This document shows positions 17,887 to 27,014 of a stretch of 64,000 bases of DNA, piece by piece; position 1 is the first letter of the stretch, and each line of letters begins with the position of its first letter. A program made the position numbers and the translations under genes. A model generated the notes under the pieces. That model was given only the letters and a program-made list of their open reading frames with translations. It was not told the origin of the DNA and ran no database searches. Source of the DNA: Pedobacter nyackensis (GTDB taxonomy: Bacteria > Bacteroidota > Bacteroidia > Sphingobacteriales > Sphingobacteriaceae); the NCBI RefSeq assembly GCF_900176505.1, contig NZ_FWYB01000008.1, positions 1 through 64,000 on the forward strand, written 5' to 3'.

Positions 17887-19287
17887 ATGGGCAATTTAAG
17901 AACAAAAGATTTAAGCAAAATAGGTTATCATAATGATCAGCTACGAAGCCTGGTTATTGGCATAGCCTCTAAAAACTTTAAACACTACAGTAAACAGCAA
18001 TTGCTGGATCTGCTGGTGAATATAAAAAACGATCCGGAAGCATTTCTGGACAATGAATTAACGGCTAAAATAGCCGAAAAAATTATAGGTAAGATCAATA
18101 CACCATCCTTCAATGCTTATGAGTTGAGAGATGAGCCGGTATTTTGTAAAACCTATGGTGCTAAGCATATCGAGTCGTCGGCTAAACAGCAAATGGAGCT
18201 GGCCAACCTGTTACCGATCAGTGTACAGGGCGCATTAATGCCTGATGCACATATGGGCTTCGGCTTGCCGATTGGTGGTGTATTGGCTACCGATAATGCG
18301 GTGATCCCCTACGCTGTAGGAATGGATATTGGCTGTCGTATGGCACTCTCTATTATTGATGAGAGCGATGGTTTTATAAAGCGGTTTGAATACCAGATCA
18401 AACAGGCCTTAAAAAACCATACTCATTTCGGTATGGAAGGTGGCCTGGATGCAAGACAGGAACACGAGGTTTTGGATAGCCCTGTATTTAACGAGATTCC
18501 TTTTTTAAAACCCTTACGTGGAAAGGCGGTAAGGCAGTTGGGAACCTCTGGTAATGGAAACCACTTTGTAGAGTTCGGTGAGATTGAAATGCTACCTGAT
18601 AATACGCTGGGGCTACCAGCCAAAAAGTATGTAGCCTTATTATCTCACTCAGGAAGCAGAGGTTTGGGTTCGGCCATTGCAAGGCACTATACCCAGATTG
18701 CCATGAACACCTGTAAGCTTCCTCGCCATGCGCAACAATTGGCCTGGCTGGATATGAACAGCGAAGCCGGCCAGGAATACTGGCTAACCATGACCTTGGC
18801 TGGAGATTACGCAAAAGCCTGTCATGAGCGCATACATGCCAACTTGTTAAGCGCATTAGGATTAACAGCTATACAGGTTGTAGAAAACCATCATAATTTT
18901 GCATGGAAGGACCAATTAGCTGATGGTAGAGATGTAATTCTTCACCGTAAGGGAGCAACACCGGCACATCGTAATGAGCTGGGCATTATTCCGGGAAGCA
19001 TGACTACCCCAGCCTATTTGGTATCGGGTAAAGGTTCGGCCGATGCCTTATACTCAGCTTCGCACGGTGCAGGTCGTGCTATGAGCCGGCAAAAAGCGAA
19101 GGACAGCATGACGGTTTCTACCATGAAAAAAATGCTGGCCAACGCAGGTGTCAGCCTAATTGGTGGAACGGTTGAGGAGAATCCTTTAGCGTATAAGGAC
19201 ATCGAAGCTGTAATTACCGCTCAACGTGAGTTGGTTGATATTCAAGGCAAGTTTTTTCCACGGATCGTTAGAATGAATAAGGATTAA
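17887..19287 (+). CDS. rtcB: RtcB-family RNA ligase
   Basis: RtcB joins RNA ends carrying 2',3'-cyclic or 3'-phosphate to 5'-OH using GTP and manganese. The 466 residues hold the family motifs: MPDAHMGFGLPIGGVLA, GMDIGCRM with the metal-binding Cys, GNGNHFVEFGE, LSHSGSRGLGS, ENHHNFAW, HRKGATPA and the guanylylated His (H393) in SASHGAGRAMSR. Two bases separate it from the prfH gene, so this is the RtcB-PrfH pair (RtcB2 class) rather than a tRNA-splicing housekeeping ligase. Work in E. coli showed that this pair repairs 16S rRNA cut in the decoding centre. Confidence 0.95.
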   Translation: MGNLRTKDLSKIGYHNDQLRSLVIGIASKNFKHYSKQQLLDLLVNIKNDPEAFLDNELTAKIAEKIIGKINTPSFNAYELRDEPVFCKTYGAKHIESSAKQQMELANLLPISVQGALMPDAHMGFGLPIGGVLATDNAVIPYAVGMDIGCRMALSIIDESDGFIKRFEYQIKQALKNHTHFGMEGGLDARQEHEVLDSPVFNEIPFLKPLRGKAVRQLGTSGNGNHFVEFGEIEMLPDNTLGLPAKKYVALLSHSGSRGLGSAIARHYTQIAMNTCKLPRHAQQLAWLDMNSEAGQEYWLTMTLAGDYAKACHERIHANLLSALGLTAIQVVENHHNFAWKDQLADGRDVILHRKGATPAHRNELGIIPGSMTTPAYLVSGKGSADALYSASHGAGRAMSRQKAKDSMTVSTMKKMLANAGVSLIGGTVEENPLAYKDIEAVITAQRELVDIQGKFFPRIVRMNKD

Positions 19288-19289
19288 GC

Positions 19290-19907
19290 ATGGAAAAGAT
19301 GATGATACAAATTACATCAGGCAAAGGCCCGGCAGAATGCTGCCGCGTTGTAGCTTGTGTGCAAAGTCTGATGATGAAACAGGCTAAACAGCTGGGCATT
19401 GAATTGCAGGTGCTGGAAAATAAGGCTGGTGAATTAAACAGAACGCTGTTATCTGCAACGATGATGGCGACAGGAAATAACCTGGATGCTTTTATAGGCG
19501 AATGGGCCGGTACCATACAATGGATAGCACAAAGCCCGTATAGAAAGTACCATAAGCGTAAAAACTGGTTTGTTGGCGTGGCTGCTTTTAATGTTCAGGA
19601 TTTGATGCAGTGGAATTCTAAGGATGTGAAGCTGGAAACCTGTCGCTCTTCTGGCCCTGGCGGTCAGAATGTAAACAAAGTAGAAACTGCAGTAAGAGGG
19701 ACTCACCTACCCTCCGGGATACAGGTAATGGCAATGGATACCCGCTCACAACTGGAAAACAAGAAGCTTTGCTTGGCGAGGCTAGAATCCAAACTATTGG
19801 TTTGGCAAACAGCACAGCTGATGGAGAAACAGCATAGCCATTGGCAGGAGCATAATGCACTTGAAAGAGGTAATCCTGTAAAAACTATAAAAGCGGATTT
19901 GCTGTAA
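19290..19907 (+). CDS. prfH: Peptide chain release factor H
   Basis: PrfH is a short release-factor homologue (205 residues here) that keeps the peptidyl-tRNA hydrolysis motif GGQ (G124-G125-Q126 in SSGPGGQNVNKVETAVR) but lacks the codon-recognition domain. The N-terminus ITSGKGPAECCRVVA is typical of the family. It is thought to recognise ribosomes whose decoding centre has been cut, release the stalled peptide and let RtcB reseal the 16S rRNA. It starts two bases after the rtcB stop codon, so the two are translated together. Confidence 0.93.
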   Translation: MEKMMIQITSGKGPAECCRVVACVQSLMMKQAKQLGIELQVLENKAGELNRTLLSATMMATGNNLDAFIGEWAGTIQWIAQSPYRKYHKRKNWFVGVAAFNVQDLMQWNSKDVKLETCRSSGPGGQNVNKVETAVRGTHLPSGIQVMAMDTRSQLENKKLCLARLESKLLVWQTAQLMEKQHSHWQEHNALERGNPVKTIKADLL

Positions 19908-20036
19908 CGGGTAGAGTTAATCACTTACCCAATCGCGAATGTGGCAGGTTTGTGGTTGGGTATGATGACACTCCATACCCTCTGAAATATTGTTAAACTT
20001 TCTAATATTTTACATATATCAATAAAATATTTCTTT

Positions 20037-20067
20037 TTGGTTATTTTATAATATTTAGTTAACTTTG
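20037..20067 (+). promoter_or_regulatory. Promoter of the AlbA_2 pseudogene
   Basis: TTG at 20037-20039 in CTTTTTGG, 20 bases, then TAACTTTG at 20060-20067. The -33 region with flanks (20024-20046) is identical over 23 bases to 6255-6277 before the DUF3800 gene, with the same 20-base spacing. Confidence 0.65.
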
Positions 20068-20106
20068 CATTATTACGGAATAGTATAATACAAGCTAAAC
20101 AGAGTA

Positions 20107-20756
20107 ATGGACGAAGACCTACATACAGAGTTTAAAAGTACCTTTAATGATGCCGTTATCGAGACACTGGTTGCATTTGCTAACACAAAAGGAGGAAAGG
20201 TTTTAATCGGAATAGATAATACCGGTATTCCTGTAAATGGTTTTACCATTGGTTCTGAAACCCTTCAAAAATGGATCAATGAAATCAAGAATAAAACACA
20301 ACCGAGCATTATCCCCGATGCGGGGAAGACCTAAAAATGGACACCTACACTTCAAAACTACGCAATAAACTTATTGCAGAGGCATTTTATTTAACAAAGG
20401 ATATAGAAAAATATGGCACTGGATTCTTTAGAATCAGAAAAGAGATTAAAGATTATCCGACGATGAAATTTCAGTACAAAGAACAAGTTGGTGGTTTTCT
20501 AACTGAATTATCCTACATCACACAAAAAATTACTACAGTCTCAGCAAATGATACTTTAAATGATACTTTAAATAAGGAACGTTTTGGGGATATACTCGAG
20601 TTAATCAAATTAAATAAAGAAATTTCAATGCTAGAATTGTCAAAACAACTTCATGTGAGTAGAATTACTATTTCTCGCGATTTAGAAAAACTTAGGGAGA
20701 AAGGGATAATTAAAAGAATTGGCTCTAAAAAGGTTGGTTTTTGGGAAATAGTGTAG
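20107..20756 (+). pseudogene. AlbA_2 (Schlafen-type) ATP-binding regulator with internal deletion
   Basis: The first frame (20107-20334) holds the AlbA_2 domain (TEFKSTFNDAVIETLVAFAN, GGKVLIGIDNTG) and stops at 20332-20334. The second frame (20337-20756) picks up the C-terminal part: YTSKLRNKLIAEAFYLTKDI, EKYGTGFFRIRKEI and a winged helix with ISMLELSKQLHVSRITISR. Intact proteins of this kind run to 370-480 residues, so roughly 150-200 residues between the two halves, including most of the HATPase_c_4 domain, are deleted and the frame is shifted. The winged-helix end could still be made as a separate peptide from 20337. Such regulators often sit in accessory or defence loci. Confidence 0.8.
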
Positions 20757-20859
20757 TGGTAGTTTAAATCTACCGTTTCGATAACCTCTTTCATTTAGAT
20801 ATCGTTAACGTGAATAAAAAGGTGAAAGAAAACGTGAATGAAAAACTAACCATCAGGCA

Positions 20860-20979
20860 CAGTTAGTTGAAAAATATGGATCGGGGATCAAGCGCATCCA
20901 GGAAGGATTTGTAAAATACAGTTGGAAAAGCCACATTATTCTAAACAGAACCGACTTCCTATTAAAAAGACAAGTGTAA
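20860..20979 (+). pseudogene. Second remnant of an AlbA_2/HATPase-type regulator
   Basis: The frame from 20860 to TAA at 20977-20979 reads QLVEKYGSGIKRIQEGFVKY, which is the conserved helix of the ATPase C-terminal part (compare DIEKYGTGFFRIRKEI in the neighbour). Just upstream, about 20809-20850, VNVNKKVKENVNEKLT resembles the linker of these proteins, but in scrambled order. No start codon or complete domain remains. Confidence 0.65.
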
Positions 20980-21033
20980 AATGAAGGTGAAATGAAGGTG
21001 TAAATTGTCGGAAGAGGAAAATATTGACATGTA

Positions 21034-24000
21034 TTATCGGACAATCGTTAAACTTCCTTTTTGTAAACCGCAACCTCTTTTGAGGTCAATAATATAATAA
21101 TACGTACCTATTGGTAATTCGTTACCGTTCCGCCTGCCATTAAATGGGGTTCTATATCCCGTAGTTTCAAAGACCTTATGTCCATAGCGGTTATAAATGG
21201 CTACTGTAGCTTCAGGATAGTTCTGCATTCCCGGTAGCAGCCACTCATCATTTACACCGTCGTTATTGGGAGAAAGTGCATTAGCGAGCTTGCTAATGCC
21301 GTCATTTTCTATAGTAATCCTGCAGCTTGAAGCCAAACTTTCGCAGTTGCCCTGTCGTAGCACCACGCTAAAACTCTGGCTTTCTTTAACGTTTACTTTA
21401 AATGTGCCTGTATTATTCTGATCCACAAGGCTTCCACCTCCGGTGTAAAGCAGATATTTTCCGTTGACCGGCTGGAGTACCTGGATCAGTGCATCGCCGG
21501 CTGCACAGATTTTTAGATTGTTTACTACTGGAGCAGGCAGAATTCTACTTTCATCATTAACGGTATAAGAAATGGTTTGCCTGCTGCAAACCAAAGCATC
21601 TCCTATAGTAAGTTGGTATACTCCCGCTTTTATTCCATCCAATGTAGCTCCCGATGCTAGTACACGCCCGCCAGCATCTTTCCATTCATAAAAATAAGGA
21701 AGCTGCCCGCCGCTCAAACCCGGTGCTATGATCTGACCACTTCCCAAGCCGCATTCGTCGTTGAGTATCCTTTCAACCCCTCTGTTAATTGAAGCCCCAG
21801 CCAGGTTGCCAATACTGTACTGCTGTAAAAAACGTTCACAACCCAGATCATCAATGGCATACAGGTCGTAAGCCCCTGCTCCTTGATTTTCTAATATCCG
21901 AGAATTCCCGACAATCGTACCTGCGTTGTTCTTCCAAAAGCAGGAACCAGGCTGGTCATTGGTAAATATGGCTTCAATTTTTCCATTGTCTAAACCACAG
22001 GTAGCAGGTGTGCTGATTTTTGTAGTTGTATAATTCCGGGTGGATTGAGCCAGTTCTATAGTGAGTTCTTCGCTGGTTTTATTGCATACTGAGTTGGAAG
22101 CAACCAACCGATATTTACCAGCTGGCATACCTGTAAGGTTGAGCGTGCTGGCTACGACAGTGCCCCCTGCATCGAGCCACTGGTAGCTGGTAGCGCCGCT
22201 TACTGTAATCCCGGTAATGCGGCCGTTGCCGGTGTTACATGTTGCCTTGTCAATTAACTTATTTGCCGTATTGATGGTAATGCCATTAATTTCAGGTATA
22301 GTTATGGGGGACGATACCAGAGCCGGACAGGCACTTACGTCTTTCACTTCAAGGGTATATTGCCCCGCAGACATATTAATGAGCTCAGCTGCGTTACCAA
22401 CCTGCTGGCCCGCGGCATTTTTCCATCTATAAGTCAAGGTGCCGGATCCTGTAACCTGTATGTTTTTTATAGATCCTGTAGCAACATTGCACGAGCTACT
22501 CTGAATATCTGCTGTCGATTGATCGATATTGGGGCCGGTTTGGTTGGTTAGGATTATCGGACCATAGCTGTCGCCACAATTTCGAGCGGTCTCAACATTT
22601 AGTGTATATTTACCTGGGGCTAAACCCGAAATATTCGTGCTACCAGTACCCACCACGTTATTATTATTGTCCAGCCATTTGACGCTAACCATACTTCCAT
22701 CCGTAGCCCAGGCACTTATACCTTTAATCGAACCATTATTTGTACCGCAACCAGGTTGGCTGACGATTAGATTTTGATCATTAATTATGGGTTTAGAATT
22801 TATCAAATCGACTTCATTGTAGCGAACAAAGCATTTTCCATTATAGGCTTTTGCGTAATACCTACCGGGTCCAAGTCCGCTGATCTCTATTCCTTCCCCA
22901 ACCTTCTCATCCCGGGTATTAAACCATTCTACCTTTAAAACATGAATCAGATTGAGTAACTTTATACTACCATTATTCAATCCACATGAAGGGTTAACCG
23001 TTAAATGTGGATATCCACCCCTTGCTGATAAAACCCTGGGCTGAGTGTATTCGGATGATGAATTTATTAATGTGGCATTAGATACGAACTTATTATTGCT
23101 GAAATCGCCGGTAATTTTCCAATTACCCGATGGATCCGCCTTTAATTTTGCATAAAACTCAACAGGGCTGCACACATTGCAATCGGTATTATCATTGTAA
23201 ATATATACATCAGAATTGGGAGTTGCAGTACCAGAGTATTCAGTATCAGTATTTATTAAAACCTGTATAAGAGGTATCGCACTGCGGCTGTCATTGAAAG
23301 CATAAGCAGGATAAGAACAGTGAATACTATTTTTTCTGATCTCTATGTTTTTACCTCCGGTAGATCCTATTGCACCGTTCCGGATCCGAATAGTATTTTT
23401 ATCTTCATCGGCATCTGTACCAAATTTTCCGTTTTCGCAATAATACATGGAAAAGTCAGCGGTTACATTTCCGCTGAATATTAAATCTTTATTACCCATT
23501 ACTGCAAAGTTTTTCAAGTAGCTGAATTCGACATAAAAGCTACTCGCAATATTATTTCTAAAAGTTAAGCCCTCTCCTGAGCAGCCAACCCGCGCTACAT
23601 TGGATATATTTCCATGAGCATCAATTCCGAATTTATTATTTTCTACAACATTATCTTTTCCCCCGTTTGACAATCCATTCGCTACAAAAATATTTCCATG
23701 GTCTATATTGCTTCCTCCAATTATACCACCATCGGAACTAATGACCATTCCACTTTCGATTAGGTTTGACCCATTGTTTGTACCCTCAGGTGTTAACCCA
23801 ACCCAATTTGATTGCACTTTTACTCCTTTAGCAAGTGGTTGGTAATACAATTCATCATCGGAAAGGGCAATATGCAAACCTATCTCGTTGCTAGAAAATA
23901 TATTGATTTTACCAGGTGCACCAATTGTTATATCATTAGAAGCTATTGCAAATATGCCTGAAGGTTTGGTCCCAGAATAAACACCATAAGGACTTAAAAG

Positions 24001-24417
24001 GTTGTAAAAACCAGTAAAATAGAATCCGTAGATTTCTACATTGCTAACCTGAAACAAATAAAAGGCTGCAGTTGTCCAGTTTCTGGGCTTATAAATATAC
24101 CGGTTTGGTTTAATTATGATTTTTGCTGTGCTTATCCCAAGACCACTACCGGGTTGACTGGAGCCGTCAATTACCAGGTTTGATGAAACACGCGGAAGTT
24201 CGGTCTGCAGGAGGATAGTTCGGTCAGCCTCGGTGTTTCCGGGTAAGTTAAAATGAATATAATCTTTTTCGACAACACCGTTGGCCGCAGCCTTTGTTAA
24301 GGCCTCCTTTAAAGTTCCAACTCCCGCATCAGCATTGCTGGTTACGGTAATCACTTCAGAAAAAGCAATAGAGCTTTGATATAGGAGAACAAGTATCAGA
24401 AAAAGCCTTAATTTCAA
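21034..24417 (-). CDS. Large secreted protein with T9SS type B (CHU_C) sorting domain
   Basis: The 1127-residue protein starts with a signal peptide (MKLRLFLILVLLYQSSIAFS). Residues about 20-410 look like a right-handed beta-helix with many Asn-rich turns (VEIYGFYFTGF, NKFGIDAHGNI). Residues about 450-1000 contain repeated SprB-like units of around 75 residues with the motif SGLAPGKYTL / NMSAGQYTLEV, AGKYRLV and GAGAYDLYA. The last 85 residues are the gliding-motility-type C-terminal domain: NALSPNNDGVNDEW, VAIYNRYGHKVFET and GTYYYIIDL. It is thus exported by type IX secretion and left on the surface or released. Adhesion is the usual guess for such repeats. Confidence 0.9.
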   Translation of the reverse strand: MKLRLFLILVLLYQSSIAFSEVITVTSNADAGVGTLKEALTKAAANGVVEKDYIHFNLPGNTEADRTILLQTELPRVSSNLVIDGSSQPGSGLGISTAKIIIKPNRYIYKPRNWTTAAFYLFQVSNVEIYGFYFTGFYNLLSPYGVYSGTKPSGIFAIASNDITIGAPGKINIFSSNEIGLHIALSDDELYYQPLAKGVKVQSNWVGLTPEGTNNGSNLIESGMVISSDGGIIGGSNIDHGNIFVANGLSNGGKDNVVENNKFGIDAHGNISNVARVGCSGEGLTFRNNIASSFYVEFSYLKNFAVMGNKDLIFSGNVTADFSMYYCENGKFGTDADEDKNTIRIRNGAIGSTGGKNIEIRKNSIHCSYPAYAFNDSRSAIPLIQVLINTDTEYSGTATPNSDVYIYNDNTDCNVCSPVEFYAKLKADPSGNWKITGDFSNNKFVSNATLINSSSEYTQPRVLSARGGYPHLTVNPSCGLNNGSIKLLNLIHVLKVEWFNTRDEKVGEGIEISGLGPGRYYAKAYNGKCFVRYNEVDLINSKPIINDQNLIVSQPGCGTNNGSIKGISAWATDGSMVSVKWLDNNNNVVGTGSTNISGLAPGKYTLNVETARNCGDSYGPIILTNQTGPNIDQSTADIQSSSCNVATGSIKNIQVTGSGTLTYRWKNAAGQQVGNAAELINMSAGQYTLEVKDVSACPALVSSPITIPEINGITINTANKLIDKATCNTGNGRITGITVSGATSYQWLDAGGTVVASTLNLTGMPAGKYRLVASNSVCNKTSEELTIELAQSTRNYTTTKISTPATCGLDNGKIEAIFTNDQPGSCFWKNNAGTIVGNSRILENQGAGAYDLYAIDDLGCERFLQQYSIGNLAGASINRGVERILNDECGLGSGQIIAPGLSGGQLPYFYEWKDAGGRVLASGATLDGIKAGVYQLTIGDALVCSRQTISYTVNDESRILPAPVVNNLKICAAGDALIQVLQPVNGKYLLYTGGGSLVDQNNTGTFKVNVKESQSFSVVLRQGNCESLASSCRITIENDGISKLANALSPNNDGVNDEWLLPGMQNYPEATVAIYNRYGHKVFETTGYRTPFNGRRNGNELPIGTYYYIIDLKRGCGLQKGSLTIVR

Positions 24418-24505
24418 TCTAGAAGCGTTAAATGTAAATTGGCCACTAATTTAACATTTTTTTAGATAGGTTATTCGTCTATCATCAGTCGCAGCTCTAT
24501 CTACC

Positions 24506-24829
24506 TTATCCGAAAAAACAAGCGTACTCATCGTTTTTAATATCAGTCAATAATTCTTGCAGATTTGTGCTCTCCGGTAGTGGCTCGTATGCTTCCCATT
24601 TCCTAGATCCACGTAACCAATACAGTTTCCAAGTTTTATTAGACTTAACATAGCGTAATTTGGCAAACTCAACTTTCAAAGTTTTGCTTGAATCATTCCA
24701 CTGTGGCCGGATTTCAAACAGAATAGCAGCTTGTCCATCCCAGCTGTAACCATAGTCCAATTGCTTACGAACGTCTTCGTCTGACGGCCGCAATGACTCA
24801 ATAAAGCTGCTTAGTTGAACTTCGGCCAT
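24506..24829 (-). CDS. DUF3024 domain protein
   Basis: The 107-residue protein matches DUF3024: RKQLDYGYSWDGQAAILFEIRPQ, AKLRYVKSNKTWKLYWLRGS, KWEAYEPLP and the acidic end DEYACFFG. It is cytoplasmic and of unknown function; many bacteria carry it as a single small gene. It lies next to a decayed phosphoesterase gene on the same strand. Confidence 0.85.
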   Translation of the reverse strand: MAEVQLSSFIESLRPSDEDVRKQLDYGYSWDGQAAILFEIRPQWNDSSKTLKVEFAKLRYVKSNKTWKLYWLRGSRKWEAYEPLPESTNLQELLTDIKNDEYACFFG

Positions 24830-24846
24830 TGAAATAAGTTGTTTTT

Positions 24847-25010
24847 CTATAAAATTTTAACGAATGTAGTATCACCGTCCTCAATTATACCATACACCTC
24901 GTGAATATGTCCAAAAATATGATATTTAGGATTGACTTGATACACTTTAATAGCAATTCTTCACAAGCTGTGGTCTTTCCATATGCCATTTCCTCCCAGA
25001 TAAAGAAATT
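24847..25010 (-). pseudogene. C-terminal remnant of a calcineurin-like phosphoesterase
   Basis: On the minus strand the frame 24945-24847 reads VYQVNPKYHIFGHIHEVYGI and ends GDTTFVKIL; HIFGHIHE is the conserved metal-binding end (GH-x-H) of metallophosphoesterases. Immediately upstream, about 25005-24950, the preceding block GKTTACEELLLK is found in another frame, so one frameshift separates them. The first two thirds of the gene, with the D-x-H and GDxx motifs, are absent. Confidence 0.72.
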
Positions 25011-25099
25011 ACGGTATGTCACAGATAAAAAATATCACACTGCCATAGGGTTGTCAGTAGAGCCTGTTTTCTTTGTGTAGAAACTTAAACACGTAGATC

Positions 25100-25528
25100 A
25101 TGCTCCAGACACAAACTATTCAAACACGAGAAATCATCAACAACTTTTATAAGGCATTAGTTGGTAAGGAATTAGAAACAATAACTCAATTGTTTGCAGA
25201 AACGATCGATTGGGATATTCCAGGTAATGAAGAACTTGCACCCTGGTTAGGTAAACGTACGAAGCGAAACGAAGTAAAGGATTTTTTTAAACTGCTCTGG
25301 CAAAGTATTGAACCAATATCTGCGCAAATAGATCATATCTTGGTCGAAGATGATTTTGCAATAGCTACAGGTCATTTCAGTTCAAAAATGAACCGTTCCG
25401 GACAGGTTTATTCATCCATGTTTTCTGCACATTTCACCGTGAAAGATTCACAGATTGTCCGTTACCGCTTACAGGAAGACAGTCACGCACTCGTCGAAGC
25501 TCTGATGTTGCCGATACCCATTTATTAG
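25100..25528 (+). CDS. SnoaL-like (NTF2-fold) protein
   Basis: The 142-residue protein has the SnoaL/ketosteroid-isomerase-like pattern: TREIINNFYKALVGKELETI, then FAETIDWDIPGNEELAPWLG, RNEVKDFFKLLW, and strands DHILVEDDFAIATGHF and SAHFTVKDSQIVRYR. These form a small cone-shaped alpha+beta barrel binding a hydrophobic small molecule. No partner enzyme lies next to it. Function unknown. Confidence 0.82.
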   Translation: MLQTQTIQTREIINNFYKALVGKELETITQLFAETIDWDIPGNEELAPWLGKRTKRNEVKDFFKLLWQSIEPISAQIDHILVEDDFAIATGHFSSKMNRSGQVYSSMFSAHFTVKDSQIVRYRLQEDSHALVEALMLPIPIY

Positions 25529-25618
25529 GTAAAATTCACAGGAGTTTTTTAACCCCGGGTAGCGATCCTAAATAATTCCACGGCGTGTTAGTATTTCGCT
25601 ATTACATGGTAACTTTGT

Positions 25619-25657
25619 GATAGATATGAAGCCGAAAATGATATGGTCAAATTTAAC
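25619..25657 (+). pseudogene. N-terminal scrap of a VOC gene
   Basis: These 39 bases match 39308-39346, the upstream edge and first codons of the intact VOC gene, with only two changes. Read from ATG 25626 they give MKPKMIWSNLT (intact copy: MNPKKIWSNLT) and then TAG. The rest of the gene is gone. The Crp-type gene starts right after, at 25666. Confidence 0.75.
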
Positions 25658-25665
25658 TTAGGTAA

Positions 25666-26253
25666 ATGATACCCCCTCAATTAAAAGAGACGATCCTAGC
25701 TGTCGCAGAATTCTCAGCTGAGGAGATGGAATTCATTGGTCAATGTTTTATTTCCAGGGAGTTTCGACCGAAAGAACATATCCTCCTTCAAGGAAATAAA
25801 TCGAAAGAGATTTACTTCATAGTATCTGGCTTAGTCAGAGCCTACCATATTAAAAAAGCAAAAGAGGTAACAACCTATTTATCCGGCGACGGCGATTTTA
25901 TTTCTTCGTATGCGGCCTTTATCACACAAACACCTTCTTTGGAGTTTATTCAATGCATTGAAGCCACTCATACCTTGTCTATATCCTACGATAGAATGCA
26001 AGAACTGTATGACCGGATCCCGGGTTGGCAGCTTGTAGGGAGGGTATTAACAGAACGGAATTTTCTGTGTATGGCAAAAAGAGTTTTAGAACTTCACTCC
26101 AGTTCCGCCAAAGAAAAATATCTCGATTTTATTCAGCATGCACCAGCCAAAGTTGCCCAGCGAACCCCTCTTATTTATGTAGCTTCCTTTCTGGGTATCG
26201 TACCTGAATCATTAAGCAGAATCCGTCGGGAAATTACTAGCAAAAACAGTTGA
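25666..26253 (+). CDS. Crp/Fnr-family transcriptional regulator
   Basis: The 195-residue protein has a cNMP-binding-like N-domain (EHILLQGNKSKEIYFIVSGL at about 45-64, then VTTYLSGDGDFISSY) and a C-terminal helix-turn-helix region ending VASFLGIVPESLSRIRREI. This is the common Bacteroidota Crp-type regulator, often missing the Cys and cAMP residues of true Crp or Fnr; no Fnr cysteine cluster is seen here. It may control the MBL-fold gene that follows 92 bases later on the same strand. Confidence 0.9.
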   Translation: MIPPQLKETILAVAEFSAEEMEFIGQCFISREFRPKEHILLQGNKSKEIYFIVSGLVRAYHIKKAKEVTTYLSGDGDFISSYAAFITQTPSLEFIQCIEATHTLSISYDRMQELYDRIPGWQLVGRVLTERNFLCMAKRVLELHSSSAKEKYLDFIQHAPAKVAQRTPLIYVASFLGIVPESLSRIRREITSKNS

Positions 26254-26345
26254 AGACTATATCCGGAACATGAACTACATTTCCTAACATTTGTCAAGTG
26301 TAAAGAACGATACTTTTCTGAATTTTGCTTTCAAAAATAGTCCAA

Positions 26346-27014
26346 ATGAAAGAAATTGCAAAAGGAGTTTTCCACCTCGCTTTAATGCCCAGAAATGCCA
26401 TCAATTGTTATGTGATTGATGATATACTTGTTGATGCCGGGATTCGTAGCTCTGCCGGTAAAATACTAAAATCTATCGCCGGGAGGTCCATTAAGAAGCA
26501 TGTCCTGACACATGCCCATGCTGATCATCAAGGTAGTAGCAGTAGAATTTGTGAAAAATTAAAAATCCCTCTTCTGACTTCAGAACTGGAGAAAACGGGG
26601 GCTGAATCGGGGTTAGTAACTGATACTTACCCCGATAAAAACCACTTTATCGCTCGTTTTCAGCAGCGCTATTGGGCTGGTAGTGCTTGGCCTGTCTCGG
26701 AAACAATAAAAGAAGGAGATATGGTCGGAAGCTTTACAGTCGTTGAAACGCCGGGACATGCTGCAGGACATCTATCCTTTTTTAGAGAAGAAGATGGGGT
26801 TCTGATTGCTGGCGATGTGATGCTTAACATGAACTTGTTGACCACCAGCGTGGGATTGCGCCTTCCACCTCACTTATTCACAACGAATATGGAACAAAAC
26901 ATCCATTCTGTTAAAAAACTTGCTGCCTTAAAACCGAAGGTAATTTGTTTTGGTCATGGGCCTGTGTTATTCAACAATGGAGCGTTCGAAAAATTTGTAG
27001 AAAAACTATCTTGA
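26346..27014 (+). CDS. MBL-fold metallohydrolase
   Basis: A metallo-beta-lactamase-fold hydrolase of about 222 residues. The zinc motif is HAHADHQGSS (H-x-H-x-D-H), with ETPGHAAGHLSFF and VLIAGDVMLN following, and a final CFGHGP. This set resembles glyoxalase II-like and small thioester hydrolases. The frame opens with TTG at 26325, but ATG at 26346 (MKEIAKGVFHLAL) is the natural start. Its stop codon ends at 27014, directly against the stop of the convergent gene at 27015. The substrate is unknown. Confidence 0.88.
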   Translation: MKEIAKGVFHLALMPRNAINCYVIDDILVDAGIRSSAGKILKSIAGRSIKKHVLTHAHADHQGSSSRICEKLKIPLLTSELEKTGAESGLVTDTYPDKNHFIARFQQRYWAGSAWPVSETIKEGDMVGSFTVVETPGHAAGHLSFFREEDGVLIAGDVMLNMNLLTTSVGLRLPPHLFTTNMEQNIHSVKKLAALKPKVICFGHGPVLFNNGAFEKFVEKLS

